NCBI GenBank assembly: GCA_011088215.1 | Contig: JAALKD010000004.1 | Coordinates: forward strand, 1 to 64,000 | Origin: Sphingomonadales bacterium | GTDB lineage: Bacteria > Pseudomonadota > Alphaproteobacteria > Sphingomonadales > Kordiimonadaceae | Length of the DNA stretch: 64,000 bases | Direction: 5' to 3' | Part shown: in pieces, positions 47,520-57,140 of the stretch | Layout of the letters: the number at the start of each line of letters is the position of its first letter | Position numbering within the stretch: the stretch's first letter is position 1 | Program-made: the position numbers and the translations under genes | The notes under the pieces: generated by a model | The model's database searches: none | Seen by the model: only the letters and a program-made list of their open reading frames with translations | Told to the model about the DNA's origin: nothing

Positions 47520-48989
47520 TCAGTTTTTCAGGATGTTTTCTGCTTGTTTGACGACACCGTCTATCAGCATATCCAAATCTTCGTATCTTGTCCGGTGATT
47601 GGTGAGGCACACCCTGATGGAAAATTTGCCCTCCAAAATGGTCTGTGATGGCACCGCCAAGCCGGTTTCCTGAATACGCATCAATATTTCCATGTTGAGT
47701 TTGTTGAGGTCTTCGGCGTTCTTGGTCCTATCTGAATAGCGAAAGCAGACGATATTCATTGTAACAGGCGCGATAAGTTCAAGCACATCATTGCCCACCA
47801 CCAAATTTTCAAGATACTGGGCTTGTTCAATATTTTGCTGGATAATGTTTCCGATTTTGGTGATGCCCTGTTCCTTGAAACACATCCAGGCCTTCAGCGC
47901 CCTAAAGCTTCTGGATAGTTGCAGGCCCCGATCCGCAAAGAATGTAATATCCACTGACAAAGACCGTTCAGAGGAGGCAATGTAACTGGCTGCTTGCTCG
48001 AAGGTTTCTTTTTGCCCCTGCTGTTCGCGTACAAGTGTGCAGGCAATTTCGTAGGACATGAAGCCCCATTTATGCAGGTCGAAACCGATGGAATCGGCCA
48101 TCTCCTGGCCTTTTGCCAGATGCTTATATTCTGGTGCCAGTGCCACCAATGAACCAAAAGCGCCGTCCACGTGCAACCAGAGATCAAATTCGTCGGCGAT
48201 ACTGCGTAAGGCAATAATGTCGTCCACCGCCCCCGTGTTGACGGTACCCACGGTGCCAATAAGACAGAATGGTTTTTTACCTGCGGCGATGTCAGCTACA
48301 ATGGCGCTGCGGCAGGCGGCAACATCAATGCTGTAGTCACCTTTGATCGCAATTGATCTGAAAGCGCGCCGGCCAAGCCCCATCAGCTCGCAAGCTTTAT
48401 AGACCCAGTTATGGGTTTCGCTGCTGCCATATACGGTTAGTTCTGGCCTGCCATCGCCTTGCATCCCTTCCTCGCGGATGTCGTAGCCCGCTTTAGCATT
48501 GCGCGCTACTGCCAACCCATTCAGGTTTGCCATCGTGCCACCGCTCACAAGCAAGCCGCCGGAAGTTTCAGGAAAGCCAACCAGCTTGGCAAGCCAGGTG
48601 ACTACCAGTTTTTCGATTAAAGATGCGCTTTGCTCATAGCCCGCCAGATGGGGGTTCATGCCCGATGCTAACATGTCAGCGAGCATTGAGGTTGCCGAGC
48701 CGTTGGTCATTACCCATCCCCAGAACCGGGGGTGCACATTTCCAGTTGGATAAGGAAAAATCTCTTTTTGGAATTGTTCGTAGACTGCTTCGATCGGCGT
48801 GCCGTCCATCGGCAAATCTTCATTCAAAGATTTTTTCGTGTCATCAGGTATTTGTTGCCACACGGGCTGGTCACGCAATGTTTCAAAGTGTGTCAGCATA
48901 TCATCCAACATCTGATGGCCAGTTTGCCTGATTTGGTCCCAATTTTCGGGGTCTAGTGTCAGGTTGTTTGCAGGGGGTGTGGGATTCAT
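47520..48989 (-). CDS. PLP-dependent group II amino acid decarboxylase
   Basis: 489 residues. Aromatic-amino-acid-type decarboxylase fold: HPRFWGWVMTNGSATSMLAD, LVSGGTMANLNGL, WLHVDGAFGSLVAL and the PLP lysine in SIGFDLHKWGFMSY. Could act on tryptophan, tyrosine, DOPA or aspartate/glutamate; substrate specificity is not visible. Single-gene unit, convergent with the Xre regulator, 165 bp from divergent ubiA. Confidence 0.88.
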   Translation of the reverse strand: MNPTPPANNLTLDPENWDQIRQTGHQMLDDMLTHFETLRDQPVWQQIPDDTKKSLNEDLPMDGTPIEAVYEQFQKEIFPYPTGNVHPRFWGWVMTNGSATSMLADMLASGMNPHLAGYEQSASLIEKLVVTWLAKLVGFPETSGGLLVSGGTMANLNGLAVARNAKAGYDIREEGMQGDGRPELTVYGSSETHNWVYKACELMGLGRRAFRSIAIKGDYSIDVAACRSAIVADIAAGKKPFCLIGTVGTVNTGAVDDIIALRSIADEFDLWLHVDGAFGSLVALAPEYKHLAKGQEMADSIGFDLHKWGFMSYEIACTLVREQQGQKETFEQAASYIASSERSLSVDITFFADRGLQLSRSFRALKAWMCFKEQGITKIGNIIQQNIEQAQYLENLVVGNDVLELIAPVTMNIVCFRYSDRTKNAEDLNKLNMEILMRIQETGLAVPSQTILEGKFSIRVCLTNHRTRYEDLDMLIDGVVKQAENILKN

Positions 48990-49154
48990 GGCGGGTCCAG
49001 TGCGACGTAGGGGTTCAAAACTGTGATTTTCTTACCGGCAATCGAGTCAAATGCCAAACAAGATGTACTTTAGAGTCCGGAAAGCGCTAGTTTACAGCCG
49101 TTGCAATGATACAATCGCCTTGACACCCTTGATGGTGCGTCGTAGCGAAAAGGC

Positions 49155-50096
49155 ATGAATGATGATGGTCAAAAAACAGTTGTCGAGACCGCTGACGCCG
49201 TCGATGGCAGCTGGGTTTACCGGCAGGTACCAATGTCGGTCAGGCCTTATCTGAAGCTTGCTCGCCTTGATCGACCCATTGGTACATGGCTGTTGCTGTG
49301 GCCGTGCCTGTGGTCGATGGCACTGTCGATTGCTGGCTATAGCTTGATTGAACTTGGACTTGTTGCTTTGTTGTTTGCGATCGGAGCGTTGGCAATGCGC
49401 GGCGCGGGATGCACATACAATGATATTGTCGATGCGGGCATTGATGCACAAGTGGATCGAACTCGCTCGCGCCCCATTCCGTCCGGCGAGGTTAGTAAGC
49501 GGCAGGCATGGGCATTCCTTGTATTCCAATGCCTTGTCGGTCTCGTGGTTCTGCTGCAGTTTAATCTGTTTGCCATTTACCTTGGGCTTGGTTCGCTCCT
49601 GTTGGTGGCGCTGTACCCTTTCATGAAGCGATGGACCGGCTGGCCGCAGGCGTGGCTGGGGCTTACTTTCAATTGGGGTGCATTAATGGGGTGGGCCGTG
49701 TTGGACGGCTCGCTGGGGTGGCCAGCAGTGACGCTCTATGCGGGTGCAGTGTTTTGGACCCTTGGCTATGACACAATATATGCCCACCAGGACAAGGAAG
49801 ATGACGCGCTAATAGGTATCGGCTCGGCAGCATTAGTGCTCGGTGACAAAACCAAGCCCGCGTTATGGGTTTTCTATGGTCTGTTTTTTATTGGGCTTTT
49901 GACGGCGGGAATGCTTGCAAATCTGGGTTTAATCTTCTATGTCGGCATCGCGTTTGCGGGCGGGCAACTTGCCACGCAAATTCGAGCGGTCGATATTGAT
50001 GACCCAGATAAATGCCTGGAAGTGTTTCGCTCGAACACAGATTTCGGCTGGACAGTATTGTTGAGCTTTTTGCTAGGGCATTATTCGGTCTGGTAA
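49155..50096 (+). CDS. ubiA: 4-hydroxybenzoate polyprenyltransferase
   Basis: 313 residues, about nine membrane helices. Attaches the polyprenyl chain to 4-hydroxybenzoate in ubiquinone synthesis. The two Asp-rich metal/diphosphate motifs are visible: YNDIVDAGIDAQVDRTRSRP and YDTIYAHQDKEDD, and the entry SVRPYLKLARLDRPIGTWLL is typical. Start ATG 49155 with GAAAAGG upstream. ppa follows after 38 bp. Confidence 0.95.
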   Translation: MNDDGQKTVVETADAVDGSWVYRQVPMSVRPYLKLARLDRPIGTWLLLWPCLWSMALSIAGYSLIELGLVALLFAIGALAMRGAGCTYNDIVDAGIDAQVDRTRSRPIPSGEVSKRQAWAFLVFQCLVGLVVLLQFNLFAIYLGLGSLLLVALYPFMKRWTGWPQAWLGLTFNWGALMGWAVLDGSLGWPAVTLYAGAVFWTLGYDTIYAHQDKEDDALIGIGSAALVLGDKTKPALWVFYGLFFIGLLTAGMLANLGLIFYVGIAFAGGQLATQIRAVDIDDPDKCLEVFRSNTDFGWTVLLSFLLGHYSVW

Positions 50097-50134
50097 ATGA
50101 TTGTTTTGAAACCCCACGACCCGAGGAAAATTCG

Positions 50135-50668
50135 GTGAATATTGATAAAATACCTGTTGGTGAAAACGCCCCTTGGGACGTGAATGTTATTATTGAAGTA
50201 CCTGTTGGTACTGAGCCGGTTAAATATGAGATGGACAAGGACTCTGGTGCCTTGTTTGTTGACCGGATCATGCATACCAGCATGCGCTACCCGTGCAATT
50301 ATGGCTTTATCCCTCACACGCTGGCCGATGACGGCGACGCCGTTGATGCGCTGATCGCCAATCGTACACCTATTATGCCGGGTGCCGTTGTTCGGTGTCG
50401 TCCGCTGGGTGTGTTGATCATGGAAGACGAGGCAGGCATGGACGAGAAACTGTTGATGGTGCCGGTGGCTAAACTTCACCCTTTTTATGACGGGGTTGAA
50501 AGCTATGAGGACCTACCGCAGATTTTCCTCGACCAGATTGCGCATTTCTTCCAGCACTACAAAGACCTGGAAAAAGACAAATGGGCCAAAATTATCGGAT
50601 GGGAAGGCGCTGAAAAAGCTGCGTCTTTGATTGTGGAAGGTATTAAGGCTGAGGCTGCCGCCAGTTAG
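50135..50668 (+). CDS. ppa: Inorganic pyrophosphatase, type I
   Basis: 177 residues from GTG 50135, chosen for GAGGAAAA upstream; an upstream frame overlaps ubiA and is unlikely. Family motifs: EVPVGTEPVKYEMDKDSG, YPCNYGFIPHTLADDGDAVDALI (metal-binding Asp set), and KLHPFYDGVESYEDLP. Removes PPi released in biosynthesis, including by UbiA. Same strand as ubiA and ended by the hairpin at 50688-50717. Confidence 0.96.
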   Translation: MNIDKIPVGENAPWDVNVIIEVPVGTEPVKYEMDKDSGALFVDRIMHTSMRYPCNYGFIPHTLADDGDAVDALIANRTPIMPGAVVRCRPLGVLIMEDEAGMDEKLLMVPVAKLHPFYDGVESYEDLPQIFLDQIAHFFQHYKDLEKDKWAKIIGWEGAEKAASLIVEGIKAEAAAS

Positions 50669-50687
50669 GCTAACGATCGGTGAATCT

Positions 50688-50717
50688 AAAGGCCCGGTTT
50701 TTGCTGGGCTTTTTTTT
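50688..50717. terminator. Terminator after ppa
   Basis: Stem GCCCGG / CTGGGC (50692-50697 with 50704-50709, one G-T pair), loop TTTTTG, then eight T. It lies within 2 bp of the convergent DUF418 gene's stop, so it may serve both. Confidence 0.82.
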
Positions 50718-50718
50718 A

Positions 50719-51942
50719 TCATCTTTTTCCAAACCACGCTGAATATGTAAAGCGATGCCAAACACTTTCGACCGGGCCTTTAGTATAGTGCCGAAACCAG
50801 ATGGCGCTCAAAGCTAACTGGGCGGCCCAAACAGCGACAACAACAAACGCCGTCTCGGAGCGTTCAAGTTTGCCGAACAAGCCACCGCCAAACCCGTAAA
50901 ATATGGTTATGCAGGCTAAAGTCTGAAACAGATAATTGGAAAGCGCGGCGCGCCCGATATTGGCAAGAGAAGAAAACCCGAAGCGGACCTGAGTAGCTTT
51001 TAACAGCCATGCGAAGAAGGAGATGTAACCAAGCGCGACTAGTAGTGATCCCCAATAGTTCCAAGTGTTTGCCATAAAGAAGGAAAACGGGAATTGCCAG
51101 TTTGCATCAGCGTTTGCCGTTAACCCTGTCACGACCAACCAGAAACCCAGAGGTAGAAAAATGATGGTAAGTATTCCATATGTTTTCGCTGTTAGGCGCC
51201 CTGCAATAAATCCTTGTCGGTAGAGCGCTAACCCCAGCAGCATTAATCCGCCGACTCTCCAAAAGCCCCAGCTTACAAATACATCTGTTTGAAACTCCCA
51301 GGCATGATGAGCGCGTAGAGTGAAATGCTCTAACCATGTACTTTGATAGGCCGCAACTTCGGCCGCTAGCGCGCTTTGCTCCGGGTGCCAATATTGTTCC
51401 GCGATGGTTGCCTGAACGGCTAACGGTAGATCTGAAATCGAATGGTATGCCGCTATACTTGAAAGGGTGCCAAAGGCGAGTAACGCCAATCCTGCCATCG
51501 CGGTTACTTGCCACCGTATATTGCGAAACAAAAACGGGACGAAGCTGGCCAGGGCATATGATACCAGAATGTCACCGCTCCAAAACAGATAGGCGTGAAT
51601 CAAACCTATAATCAACAGACCCAAAATTCGTTTTGAATAAACTGCCAGTACAGCTTCTCCGCGCCGGGTCAGGCCATCACAGATAATAGCCGTGCTGGCG
51701 CCGAACAACATCGAGAAAATGGCCATAAATTTCTGGTCGGCAAAAATAAACTGAAAGTACCACCATAGTTTGTTGACGCCGGTGTGGTCGCCGTAAACCA
51801 TCGGGTTAAAGTAAGCGGCTGCAGGTTCGGAAAAAAGCCGTATATTCATGAGCAAAATGCCCAGGACCGCGGCACCGCGTACCACGTCCAGCAGGATAAT
51901 ACGTTCAGGGCGGGTTTCAGTCATTCTTGGCGTCTTTTCCAT
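50719..51942 (-). CDS. DUF418 membrane protein
   Basis: 407 residues from ATG 51942; an alternative ATG is at 51924. About 8-10 membrane helices. Family features are the opening RIILLDVVRGAAVLGILLMN, the mid FSMLFGASTAII and the late SLANIGRAALSNYLFQTLACI with PVESVWR near the C-terminus. Acyltransferase-like fold, function unknown. Single gene convergent with ppa. Confidence 0.88.
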   Translation of the reverse strand: MEKTPRMTETRPERIILLDVVRGAAVLGILLMNIRLFSEPAAAYFNPMVYGDHTGVNKLWWYFQFIFADQKFMAIFSMLFGASTAIICDGLTRRGEAVLAVYSKRILGLLIIGLIHAYLFWSGDILVSYALASFVPFLFRNIRWQVTAMAGLALLAFGTLSSIAAYHSISDLPLAVQATIAEQYWHPEQSALAAEVAAYQSTWLEHFTLRAHHAWEFQTDVFVSWGFWRVGGLMLLGLALYRQGFIAGRLTAKTYGILTIIFLPLGFWLVVTGLTANADANWQFPFSFFMANTWNYWGSLLVALGYISFFAWLLKATQVRFGFSSLANIGRAALSNYLFQTLACITIFYGFGGGLFGKLERSETAFVVVAVWAAQLALSAIWFRHYTKGPVESVWHRFTYSAWFGKR

Positions 51943-52157
51943 AAGTTTCCGAGAGTTGGTCGAGCTCGTTGAAGCTAACTTTTGTATATGGGCCGGTAAC
52001 ACTTAGCCTTCAACCGTGGAGCTCCTAAACCAAAGAATGTAGGGACGAAAAAATCACTTGGGATGCCGAAAACGATAATATTCATTACTATTCACCTTGT
52101 AGGCATCTGATGACTTGACATGAATATCTCCACAACAATCAAAATATGGAGGAAAAA

Positions 52158-53321
52158 ATGATCACGTCACGGCGGCGAAAGACGAAAATATTAGGAATGG
52201 CGCTCAAACTGATAACATCCAGTCCATCAGTGGCGGAAAATTACACGAGCTATGACGAAAAGATAGAAAGCCTGATGGAAGTTGAACGAGTACCAGGCTT
52301 GGCGCTCGCTGTAATCGAAGGCGGCGAAGTTACCTATAGTAAAACATATGGCTACCGTGAGATAGAGACGAAGTCACCGCTTGATCGCGATACCATTATG
52401 TACGGTGCATCAATAACCAAATTCGTTTTCTCCGTATTTGTTATGCAATTGGTTGATGAGGGCAAGCTCGACCTGGACCGGTCGATTGCTGGACTGCTAC
52501 CAAAACCACTGCCCGAGTATGCCCGATTCGCCGATTTAGCGTGTGACAACCGATGGCGCGCGCTGACTTTGCGCAGCCTGTTGAACCATACAAGCGGGCT
52601 TCCCAATTTTCGGTTCTTTTTGCCCGATGGCAGTTTTGATCGGAATGCAAAATTGAGATTTTTCTATAATCCTGATGAACGATACGGCTATTCCGGTGAA
52701 GGTTACTATATCGCCCAGCTGGTGGTTGAAGAGGCTTTGGGCATTAAAACCGGACCGGAGCTTCAGCGTCGGTTTTTTGAGCCATTGGGCATGACCCGCA
52801 CAAGCCTGACATGGCGCGAGGACTTTCGCCCGAACTTTGCGCAAGGCTATACTGTCGACGGCGAGAATTTGGGTCACAATATGCAATCGAACGTGCGCGC
52901 GGCGGGGTCGATGGACACGACGTTAAACGATTTATCAAATTGGATTGCCGCTTTTATGCACGGCAAGTTACTGAGCGGCAAGGCACGCACGGAGCTATGG
53001 TCGGCGGATATGCCCATAACCTCGCCGCGCCAGTTTCCAACCCTGAATAATGCCATTGAACCGCGTAATGAGACAGTGCGGTTAGCTGCAGGCATTGGCG
53101 TTGAGACATGGCGCGGTCCGCAGGGTCGGGGTTTCCTTAAGGGAGGTCACAATGAGAAAACTGACAATATGATGGTGTGCCTTATTGATGCAGATAAGTG
53201 TGTGTTGTTGCTGTCCAATACGGCGAAAGGAGACCGTGTTTTCCCTCAAATCATTCGGATGATACTAGGTGACACTGGTTTCCCTTGGCATTGGAAGTAT
53301 TCAAGTTTAGCGGCCAGCTAA
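52158..53321 (+). CDS. Serine hydrolase, class C beta-lactamase/AmpC-like
   Basis: 387 residues from ATG 52158 because GGAGG lies directly before it; an ATG 4 codons earlier overlaps that site. Penicillin-binding fold: the SxxK nucleophile in YGASITKF, the Tyr motif YSGEGYY, and the third motif GHNEKTDN. LRSLLNHTSGLPNF is typical of the esterase-like branch. Most members are esterases or D-peptidases; antibiotic hydrolysis cannot be claimed. The N-terminus has no clean signal peptide. Confidence 0.82.
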   Translation: MITSRRRKTKILGMALKLITSSPSVAENYTSYDEKIESLMEVERVPGLALAVIEGGEVTYSKTYGYREIETKSPLDRDTIMYGASITKFVFSVFVMQLVDEGKLDLDRSIAGLLPKPLPEYARFADLACDNRWRALTLRSLLNHTSGLPNFRFFLPDGSFDRNAKLRFFYNPDERYGYSGEGYYIAQLVVEEALGIKTGPELQRRFFEPLGMTRTSLTWREDFRPNFAQGYTVDGENLGHNMQSNVRAAGSMDTTLNDLSNWIAAFMHGKLLSGKARTELWSADMPITSPRQFPTLNNAIEPRNETVRLAAGIGVETWRGPQGRGFLKGGHNEKTDNMMVCLIDADKCVLLLSNTAKGDRVFPQIIRMILGDTGFPWHWKYSSLAAS

Positions 53322-53327
53322 TACCAA

Positions 53328-53352
53328 AAAAGCCCGGCATCGCCGGGCTTTT
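53328..53352. terminator. Terminator after the serine hydrolase gene
   Basis: Perfect 11-bp stem AAAAGCCCGGC / GCCGGGCTTTT with loop ATC, six bases after the stop. Symmetric A/T flanks allow use from either side; the glyoxalase-fold gene converges 80 bp away. Confidence 0.92.
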
Positions 53353-53430
53353 AGGTCGAGGGCACTGGCGGCGCGGGGAACGCCGCCAACTTTCGGGGGA
53401 GATACCCTCTAAGCTAGTGGGTGGAGCCCG

Positions 53431-53811
53431 CTAGCTTTGCTTGTAGTGGAAGAAATTAAGTTTGTTGCCGTCAAGGTCGCGGAAATAGGCGGCGTAAAAG
53501 CCACTGTCATCGCCGCCGCGCATGCCGGGGCCGCCTTCGTCAGTTGCTCCCAGTTCAATCGCTTTGGCATAAAGCTTGTCGACGGTTGCATGGTCTGGTG
53601 CCGCAATTGCGACCATCACGCCGTTGCCAACAGTGGCGGCTTCTTCGTTGAACGGCTTCGTCACTGAAAAACCAGCCTCGCCGCCGTTGGACCATACTTT
53701 AAAGGTATCCATATCCATAGCGCGCTGGGCGCCCATTTCTCCCAGCAATGCGTCATAAAATGCGGCTGCCTTGTCGATGTCGTTTGTGCCAACAGTTACG
53801 TATCCAATCAT
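53431..53811 (-). CDS. VOC (glyoxalase/dioxygenase-fold) protein
   Basis: 126 residues, one complete VOC domain. MIGYVTVGTNDIDKAAAFYDALLGEMGA is the standard opening, and the end YAAYFRDLDGNKLNFFHY supplies the usual late metal/ligand Glu/His-like site. Function unknown; such genes are often next to a YafY-type regulator, as here. The 173-bp divergent region holds a long palindrome likely to control both. Confidence 0.85.
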   Translation of the reverse strand: MIGYVTVGTNDIDKAAAFYDALLGEMGAQRAMDMDTFKVWSNGGEAGFSVTKPFNEEAATVGNGVMVAIAAPDHATVDKLYAKAIELGATDEGGPGMRGGDDSGFYAAYFRDLDGNKLNFFHYKQS

Positions 53812-53904
53812 CTCTCTCTCCTGCTAGTTTTAATGCCTCGGCCTTATGATGAGGCAATGTGAGGTGTTCGTTGTCGCGCTCGGGCTCTGTTGTTGCCGGG
53901 CTAG

Positions 53905-53941
53905 TGACATAATACTGACACCCTACTGACAGTATATGTCA
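53905..53941. promoter_or_regulatory. Long inverted repeat, likely operator of the YafY-type regulator
   Basis: TGACATAATACTG (53905-53917) and CAGTATATGTCA (53930-53941) are inverted, with one extra A in the left arm. The spacer repeats TACTGACA, giving direct copies at 53913-53920 and 53924-53931, 11 bp apart. It lies 43 bp before the regulator start and 94 bp before the divergent VOC gene. Confidence 0.65.
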
Positions 53942-53984
53942 GGAGTGATAGGGTATGATCAATTTCTCAGGTCAGGAGACATTG

Positions 53985-54680
53985 ATGCGTAAAGCAGACC
54001 GACTGTTTGAAATAATTGAAATGATGCGCGCCAGTGACAATGCGGTGACAGCCGCTGAGCTGTCAGGCGAGCTGAATGTTTCTGAACTTACCATATACCG
54101 CGATGTGCGCGGCCTGCAGGGGCAGGGGGTGCCGATAGAGGGCGAAGCAGGCATTGGTTATGTGTTGCGCCCTGGATTTCACTTGCCGCCGTTGATGTTC
54201 ACTATGGACGAGTTGGAAGCCATAGTGCTTGGCGCGCGCCTGGCTGGTCAGCGCGGGGATGATGGGCTGGAGAAGGCTGCCGAACGGGTGATCTCAAAGG
54301 TTAAATCTGTTTTGCCCGCTCATATGCAAGACCGCATGGACCGCGTGGCCCTGTATGCGCCGCCCACTTACGATGTAGGTCACGGCATTGTTGTCATGCC
54401 TGAGATCCGCGAGTGCATTCGGGCGGAACAAAAAATCCGTATAGACTATAAAAGCCTGGCAGGCCAACCTAGTCAGCGGATAATCTGGCCGGTGGCAGTG
54501 GCATTTTTCTCCGGCAGTACGCTCTTGTCGGCATGGTGCGAACTACGCAATGATTTCGGGCACTTCCGCACCGACCGTATTCTCAACTATGATATATTGG
54601 ACGAGAAGTTCAATGGTGGTAGCGGAAGGCTTTTGCGGGCATGGGAACAATCGGTCTCCACTAGAAAGAGGCCAAGCTAA
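53985..54680 (+). CDS. YafY-family HTH/WYL transcriptional regulator
   Basis: 231 residues from ATG 53985, with AGGAGA 7 bases upstream; the frame is open 10 codons earlier without a site. N-terminal HTH_11-like domain (TAAELSGELNVSELTIYRDVRGLQ), then a linker and a WYL ligand domain (QKIRIDYKSLAG, IIWPVAVAFFSGSTLLSAWC, FRTDRI). WYL proteins sense ligands, sometimes DNA or nucleotide signals. Divergent VOC gene is the likely target, together with itself, through the palindrome at 53905-53941. Confidence 0.9.
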   Translation: MRKADRLFEIIEMMRASDNAVTAAELSGELNVSELTIYRDVRGLQGQGVPIEGEAGIGYVLRPGFHLPPLMFTMDELEAIVLGARLAGQRGDDGLEKAAERVISKVKSVLPAHMQDRMDRVALYAPPTYDVGHGIVVMPEIRECIRAEQKIRIDYKSLAGQPSQRIIWPVAVAFFSGSTLLSAWCELRNDFGHFRTDRILNYDILDEKFNGGSGRLLRAWEQSVSTRKRPS

Positions 54681-54689
54681 CAGTAGCTG

Positions 54690-54956
54690 TTACCAGTCTG
54701 GCTTCACTTCGGTTTCGCGCAGAACGCGGCGGTAGGGGTAAGGCAACCGGTTGGTTGCGGCGCTCATCACGCGGTCAAAAATGCGGATTTTACGGCGCGC
54801 CCAGCGTACAGCGCGAGCGGCCGACGGCGTGGTCGGTACCAAAAAAAGCAATCCGAGGATGAAGGGAATGATACCCAGCGGAATCGGCGTCAACATCCCA
54901 ATTAAGCCAAACAGGCAAAGCACAAAGCCGATTATTCTGCACAAAATGCGCATCAT
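54690..54956 (-). CDS. Small membrane protein of unknown function, PGPGW/DUF454-like
   Basis: 88 residues from ATG 54956 (GGAGAAA upstream; the open frame continues 50 codons further but without a site). One long hydrophobic hairpin, IIGFVLCLFGLIGMLTPIPLG / IIPFILGLLFLVPTT, then a basic tail. Resembles small PGPGW or DUF454-type membrane proteins. No function inferred. Confidence 0.65.
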   Translation of the reverse strand: MMRILCRIIGFVLCLFGLIGMLTPIPLGIIPFILGLLFLVPTTPSAARAVRWARRKIRIFDRVMSAATNRLPYPYRRVLRETEVKPDW

Positions 54957-55133
54957 AGGGTTTCTCCGGTCGCTGTCGTTTTTATTATAGCTATACATGA
55001 TATAAGCATGGTTTGTGGCTGGTTCAAGGCAAGGGTTGCTCGGGGGAACTTGCATCACTGGAGTTGTGCAGAAAACCAAATTGATATAATCACCACTTAA
55101 TCCCACCCACCAGACGTTTCGGAGGCGCCGAAA

Positions 55134-55838
55134 ATGAACAAAATTTATCCAGATGATGCCACTGCCCTCGATGGGTTACTGCAGGACGGCATGACGATGA
55201 TGGCAGGCGGTTTTGGGCTGTGCGGCATCCCGGAAAACCTGATCGCCGCAGTCCATGCTGCCGGCACAAAAGATATCACCATTGTGTCCAACAACTGCGG
55301 CGTTGATGGCTTTGGCCTTGGTGTGCTTTTAGACGCCAAACAGATCAAGAAGATGATCAGCAGTTATGTGGGGGAAAACAAGGAATTTGAGCGCCAATAC
55401 CTGGAAGGTGAGCTGGAGCTGGAGTTTAACCCCCAGGGCACGTTGGCAGAGCGCATTCGCGCGGGCGGTGCCGGCATTCCGGGCTTTTACGTCAAAACCG
55501 GTGTTGGCACCCTGATCGCTGAAGGAAAAGAGCATAAAGAGTTTGGTGGTGAGACTTATATTATGGAAACTGGGCTGATCGCGGATTTGTCTATCGTGAA
55601 GGCATGGAAAGCTGACACAGAAGGCAATTTGGTGTTTCGGAAAACAGCGCGTAATTTTAACCCGATGATGGCAACTGCGGGCACAGTGACAGTGGTTGAA
55701 GTTGAGGAAATTGTTGAAGCAGGTTCACTGGACCCTGATCAGATACATACACCCGGTATATTTATTCAGCGTATCATCAAGGGCGAGTTTGAAAAGCGTA
55801 TCGAACAGCGGACCATTCGCAGCCGGGGAGAAGGTTAA
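55134..55838 (+). CDS. scoA: 3-oxoacid CoA-transferase subunit A
   Basis: 234 residues. Alpha subunit of a succinyl-CoA:3-ketoacid-type CoA transferase: [51 protein letters not shown] cut in motif order, and [22 protein letters not shown] lies just before ATG. Its TAA overlaps the next ATG as TAATG. With subunit B it activates acetoacetate or a related acid, allowing use of ketone bodies or storage-polymer products. Confidence 0.93.
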   Translation: MNKIYPDDATALDGLLQDGMTMMAGGFGLCGIPENLIAAVHAAGTKDITIVSNNCGVDGFGLGVLLDAKQIKKMISSYVGENKEFERQYLEGELELEFNPQGTLAERIRAGGAGIPGFYVKTGVGTLIAEGKEHKEFGGETYIMETGLIADLSIVKAWKADTEGNLVFRKTARNFNPMMATAGTVTVVEVEEIVEAGSLDPDQIHTPGIFIQRIIKGEFEKRIEQRTIRSRGEG

Positions 55839-56482
55839 TGCCTGACATCAAAAAAGGCTGGGACAGAAATCAGATGGCAGCGCGTGCCGCGCTTGAGCTG
55901 AAAGACGGTTATTATGTCAATCTGGGTATTGGTATCCCCACCCTGGTGGCTAACTATATTCCCGACGGCGTGAAGGTTACGTTGCAAAGTGAAAATGGCA
56001 TGCTGGGCATGGGACCATTTCCTTACGATGACGAGGTGGACGCTGACCTGATCAATGCGGGTAAGCAAACCATCACTGAATTGGATACCAGTTCGTATTT
56101 CTCCAGCGCCGACAGCTTTGGTATGATCAGGGGTGGTCACATTGATCTGTCTATATTGGGCGCGATGGAAGTGGCGGAAAACGGCGACCTGGCCAACTGG
56201 ATGATCCCGGGAAAAATGGTCAAAGGCATGGGCGGCGCGATGGACTTGGTTGCGGGCGTTAAGCGGGTGGTAGTGATTATGGACCACGCCAATAAAGCGG
56301 GGGCTTCCAAGCTTCTGAAAGAATGCACATTACCGCTTACGGGTACTGGCGTAGTTGACCGGATTGTTACTGGATTAGGCGTTTTTGATGTTGTTGAAGG
56401 TGGACTTAAAGTGGTCGAATTAGCTGACGGCGTTGCACTGAGTGACGTTGAGGCTGCGACTGAGGCAACAATCGTTGATTAG
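55838..56482 (+). CDS. scoB: 3-oxoacid CoA-transferase subunit B
   Basis: 214 residues. Beta subunit carrying the catalytic glutamate in [14 protein letters not shown]. Other typical blocks: [17 protein letters not shown], and [21 protein letters not shown]. Start ATG overlaps the stop of subunit A, so the two are coupled. The PAS_5 gene converges 29 bp downstream. Confidence 0.94.
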   Translation: MPDIKKGWDRNQMAARAALELKDGYYVNLGIGIPTLVANYIPDGVKVTLQSENGMLGMGPFPYDDEVDADLINAGKQTITELDTSSYFSSADSFGMIRGGHIDLSILGAMEVAENGDLANWMIPGKMVKGMGGAMDLVAGVKRVVVIMDHANKAGASKLLKECTLPLTGTGVVDRIVTGLGVFDVVEGGLKVVELADGVALSDVEAATEATIVD

Positions 56483-56511
56483 ATTTCCACCAATTCACAG
56501 CGTTCTATTTG

Positions 56512-57057
56512 CTACACTGAAAACCAATCCATGCTGCCATACAGTCGACTAATTTTGCCTGCGTCGTCTACAAGTGGCAGCATGACACCGGTAGCTCTTT
56601 TCACAACATCATTTCTGTTTAAATAATCCAGAGTGAAGAATACCGCTCCGCGCTCGACTAACACCATGTCATATACTTGGCGAATAACTTTGGTTGCAGG
56701 GTTGATTTTCTCAACTTCCGAGACAGTTAAACCGGTCAGGTCAGCGCCGAAATTCGTTACGTGCGCCGTTCCGTATACTCGAAATTTATAATCATTCCCT
56801 TCGTCGATCACGTCCATTAATACGCTGTTTGGAAGGATGGCGGGATCAACGATGCCGGGCTTGAAATGGGAAAAATGTGGCGGTGTTCCTGGCAGCGATT
56901 GCCATAGAGTGTACAGTTGATTGGGTATATCAAACGTATCTGATGCAGCAGCGTCTTTCGAGCTGATGATTTTAAACTTTCCCACTAAATTCCGGAGATC
57001 ATCCCGCGGAACTTCGCGGCCTTTTTGGTCATAATGTGTGGTCATGAAGCTTCCCAT
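56512..57057 (-). CDS. PAS_5-family protein
   Basis: About 181 residues; ATG at 57057 or 57045 are both possible starts. One domain of the PAS_5 (PF07310/DUF1457) family found mainly in Alphaproteobacteria: LYTLWQSLPGTPPHFSHFKP, VYGTAHVTNFGADLTGLTV and the end DDAGKISRLYGSMDWF. No effector domain, so it may be a ligand sensor that works with a partner. Second of three such genes is directly upstream, a third at 60954. Confidence 0.82.
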   Translation of the reverse strand: MGSFMTTHYDQKGREVPRDDLRNLVGKFKIISSKDAAASDTFDIPNQLYTLWQSLPGTPPHFSHFKPGIVDPAILPNSVLMDVIDEGNDYKFRVYGTAHVTNFGADLTGLTVSEVEKINPATKVIRQVYDMVLVERGAVFFTLDYLNRNDVVKRATGVMLPLVDDAGKISRLYGSMDWFSV

Positions 57058-57140
57058 GGCCACTCTGCAACTGATGACTCATTTTCAATTGTGCTCGCTG
57101 CGATTCAAATAAACATAATATTATCAGATATTTATAGTCG

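Noticed and set aside
52158..53321. Beta-lactamase resistance gene
   Set aside because: Shares the SxxK/Tyr fold with esterases and peptidases; third motif is GHN-type and there is no resistance-gene context.
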